A stretch of DNA of 22,721 nucleotides, from contig BMAT01009802.1 in NCBI GenBank assembly GCA_019649035.1, positions 41,714 through 64,434 on the forward strand. Direction: 5' to 3'. The notes under the pieces were generated by a model that saw nothing but the letters and a program-made list of their open reading frames with translations, had not been told where the DNA came from and searched no databases. The DNA is from Elysia marginata. Its lineage: Eukaryota > Mollusca > Gastropoda > Plakobranchidae. The number at the start of each line of letters is the position of its first letter. Within the stretch, counting starts at the first letter, position 1. Positions 20,325-22,721 of this stretch are shown here, piece by piece. A program made the translations under genes and the position numbers.

Positions 20325-20610
20325 TAAAGGATGCAAGTTTTCCCGATTTATGCAGGTATTCCAATTTTTTAGCGGTTTTCTCAAGCTAAAAAAAAAAGCA
20401 GGAAGGAAAGTTTGAAACAAAATTCAACTTAAATGTTCAAGAAAACCTGCAAACTTCAGATTCACAGAAAATTGAACAGTTCTTTTGAATTATATAGCTG
20501 TTTAGGCTATAATACAGAGTTGTGTATCTTTTTTTTTTATTGATCCATCAAAAGTTTTATAGTGGCAGTGAATGAGGGTGAAATTTTTTCTGTATGTATC
20601 ACAAGCCGCT
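20325..20610. mobile_element. MITE copy 2 (diverged, right end lost)
   Basis: It aligns along its length with 6978-7250. The left end is aaggatgcaagttttcc, followed by attttttagc(g/a)gttttct, ctaaaaaa..gcagga, atatagctgt.tagg, acagagttgt, atccatca, tttata and gccgct. It has extra bases near 20347-20360 and a longer A run. After gccgct (20610) the terminal cttgcatccct of copy 1 is absent, so the right inverted repeat is lost or mutated. Its left edge directly abuts the 37-bp array. Confidence 0.78.
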
Positions 20611-21358
20611 GTGATAGATAGTTATCAATTTTCGTTTGTCTTCTGACATTGTATAATTACATTTCCACCGCTGCAATTTATTCCCTTGAACAGAGTTTAG
20701 AACACAGTCATGCTCCTAACTCTGATAGAAGGATAGAGATACTTCGGTAAAAAAAAAACACCTGAAAGAAAGAGGAAAGGGGGAGGGGGCATATTTCTCA
20801 AGGTGATCCTATCAAATCATTCACTTCCTCAAAAATTAAGATTGTTAAAAAAAAAAACAACCAGCAAACCAACGAACTATTGAAATTCCTTGTTTTTCAC
20901 TGTTTCGAAGAAGGCATGGTTAATTAGTGCTCTTTAAATAATTATGTACGTATACATTTTTTAAAAGCCCTATATTCACATGAGCATTGTTCCATTAAAT
21001 TAGTGGTTTCTTGAAAGACGGGTTTCTGTCTGTATGCTTCCATAGACTAATCTCTCAATAATATTGATATTGATTCACAGCAATTAGGAATTTCTTGTGA
21101 ATGATAACCATTTTTTTTTGTTATTATGGGAGTACTCAAAACACTGAAACTGTTATATTGTGGGCCTTTTATACTGCTAAATAAAACATTTCTATCACTC
21201 CAGAGCGTCTTTCCTGTCTACATCGATTACAAGTTATTAGTGAATCTGGTTATGCAACTACCCCTCCCCCCTCTTGTTTTCTCTTTTTCTCCAGCGCCTA
21301 TCACAAATAATTATGTTTCCGAAACTCAAGGAGGCGTGCCTTTCCGTGCTGCCATGGA
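20611..21358. other. AT-rich non-coding stretch, no gene recognised
   Basis: Poly-A and poly-T runs (20751-20758, 20847-20858, 21112-21119) and a purine-rich stretch (20765-20789). A 108-codon ORF starting at 21126 runs into the fold-back repeat and has no motifs. Confidence 0.5.
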
Positions 21359-21572
21359 CAAACGAAAAGCAGTATCTCTCCTAATTATGGCTCACTCTGC
21401 AGATACTAGAGACTTAAAGCACACACACCGTGTCTCACTGCGCGTACGTTAAATCGGGAAAGCAAATCGAGGAAACTATAACAATAACGAAACCAGTTTC
21501 TAAAAATAGACACATAGACGTTCCCGTCATACTCACGCGTTGCTGCTTCAAGTCGGTACTGCTTTTCGTTTG
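21359..21572 (+). mobile_element. Fold-back repeat family, copy C, with extended inverted ends
   Basis: The core (21404-21558) matches copies A and B. Outside it lies a perfect 16-bp inverted repeat, caaacgaaaagcagta at 21359-21374 and its complement at 21557-21572. The right arm continues into the core end with gacttgaagca. The left arm is separated from the matching gacttaaagca by about 30 extra bases bounded by similar gcag..ta sequence, as if a small insertion or duplication had split it. This suggests a 214-bp element whose true ends are seen only here. No clear target-site duplication was found. Confidence 0.75.
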
Positions 21573-22119
21573 CCCCGGGCAGAGTGTGACCAGGGAGTTC
21601 ATCTTATTGTATTAGCCCAGCAGCCTCCTAACCATTCAAAACAACCTACGTGCTATGCCACAATTGCACCCTGTCCACGATTACACTGATTAGATTAACT
21701 ATAGGATCAGATGAGTCCATGTGATATACAATAATCAGGGAGGTCCCTGGTGTACAGGAATTGTCCCAGGTGTTTTGCTTGGAGTGGCAACATAGACAGC
21801 AGCTGTTGCTGCAGTGTGGTGGCAGGGAAACGGGAGTACGCACTTTCGTTTGGGGACAGGTCAACTCCATGCAGGGTGAAGGCTGGGGTTTTTTCTTCTT
21901 CTTGTTTGTCGCCTAAGTGGTACACAATGCAGAGCTGTGGTTGTTTCGTTTTTGTCGCCTAAGTTTCATAATTATACTGATGCAGGCTGAGCTAAGGTGG
22001 CTATGTGTGTTACTGTTTACACCAAAGGACAGATTTGTGTGTATAATTTTGTGGGTGACGAGCAGGTCGAGGTGCGGTCAGCTAGTGCCATATTGTTTGA
22101 GGCATGCGATAAATCTTAT
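21573..22119. other. Non-coding stretch, no gene recognised
   Basis: Two overlapping reverse ORFs (21646-21925) and three forward ORFs (21750-22305) compete in the same region with no recognised motif, which argues against any of them being real. Confidence 0.5.
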
Positions 22120-22214
22120 CAGCTCTCTCTCACTCTCTATGTCTCTTTCTCTCCCACTCACTCTTTCTCTCTCTGTCTGTCCCTCACTCACTCACTCTAT
22201 CTCTATTTGTCTGT

Positions 22215-22267
<53 letters not shown>
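22120..22267. repeat. CT-rich tract ending in a (CT)n microsatellite
   Basis: Imperfect CT/CACT/CTGT units span 22120-22216. A pure (CT)25 array of about 51 bp follows at 22217-22267. It is the longest dinucleotide array of the window. Confidence 0.96.
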
Positions 22268-22269
<2 letters not shown>

Positions 22270-22721
22270 GTGCAAAACAAAAACACCGTCTCTTCTCTCA
22301 AGTAGTTTAATTTGTCTCGTTGGCTTGGCAGCGAAAATTTCCAGTGTTGTAATCCAACCTCTGCTGTTGTTGTTGTTGTTTTTGTTTTGGTCTAACCAGG
22401 AATACCAGCACCATCATTGTATCATCAGACATCTCAAGAATGATTCCCTGTTTCCTGTGTCGTGTGCTGTTCGTTCCCTACAGCTGCTAGTTTGGCTGAA
22501 ATGTCCTACCGCTGTTATTATGGTAACCCTGGGGGACAATTTTTTCGATTTGTCCTCACCATTGTAATCAGAGCATCAGGCCAGACGTTCTTCAGGAAAC
22601 ATTTCACCAACACTGGTCCGGTAGAGCTTATTGCTGGAATCGCCAGGCGTCCTTGTGTTGGCTTCGCACTTTTCTAGCTAAAGATGCAAGAGTCGGGGAA
22701 GGGAGAGAGAAGGGGGGGGGG
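22268..22721. other. Non-coding stretch to the window edge
   Basis: A short (TTG)n lies at about 22366-22380. A pyrimidine tract ending in cag occurs near 22480, followed by an open frame to 22677 (end of a 71-codon ORF) without known motifs. The window ends in a purine tract (gggagagagaagg then G residues, 22700-22721), which continues beyond the edge. Confidence 0.5.

Noticed and set aside
21917..22305. Ser/Leu-rich ORFs near the right end
   Set aside because: Driven by the CT-rich tract; overlapping frames are open for the same reason.

Overview
The window looks like non-coding DNA from an animal genome, most likely a marine mollusc and plausibly a gastropod. The grounds are AT-rich sequence with long stop-studded stretches, many microsatellites ((CT)n, (ATT)n, (AC)n), several tRNA-derived SINE-like elements, miniature inverted-repeat elements, and strong over-use of the palindromes TAGGCCTA and TCTAGA, which I associate from memory with gastropod genomes. 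No rRNA, bacterial operon, CRISPR array or canonical single-copy tRNA gene was seen. No open reading frame exceeds about 108 codons and none resembles a protein family I recognise. Several ORFs lie on repeats (SINE 3' of 14.7 kb, the 155-bp family, CT arrays) and are by-products. The best reading is intron or intergenic sequence. A short exon of an unrecognised gene cannot be excluded by eye.

Layout: 1-2.6 kb is AT-rich, starts in a degenerate GATA/GGTA simple repeat, and is dense in TCTAGA and TAGGCCT. 2.6-6.9 kb is AT-rich with three CT arrays and small inverted repeats. 6.98-7.8 kb is a nest of repeats: a 273-bp MITE with 11-bp terminal inverted repeats, an imperfect ~65-bp tandem duplication, and a tRNA-derived SINE ending in (AACC)n with a degenerate target-site duplication. 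About 8.4-11.05 kb is richer in GC and CpG and holds the first copy of a ~155-bp fold-back repeat (9459-9615, reverse), a perfect ERE-type palindrome (9701) and a DR5 nuclear-receptor-type repeat (10829). 11.1-12.0 kb has AAT/ATT arrays, one broken by two Ns, and the second fold-back copy. 13.1-13.2 kb has a reverse-strand tRNA-like SINE head. 14.7-15.05 kb has a second full SINE, and 15.86-15.94 kb a detached SINE/LINE 3' tail. 15.9-20.1 kb is mostly unique sequence with short simple repeats. 20.18-20.61 kb combines a broken tRNA-like head, a 37-bp tandem array and the second MITE copy. 21.36-21.57 kb has the third fold-back copy, with an additional perfect 16-bp inverted repeat around it. 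The end is CT-array and purine-rich sequence.

Nothing here works together as a pathway. The content is a record of non-autonomous transposition (two MITE-like families, at least three distinct SINE families) plus a few candidate transcription-factor sites. The most distinctive item is the three-copy 155-bp fold-back family, especially the copy at 21.4 kb whose outer inverted repeat may mark the true element ends.
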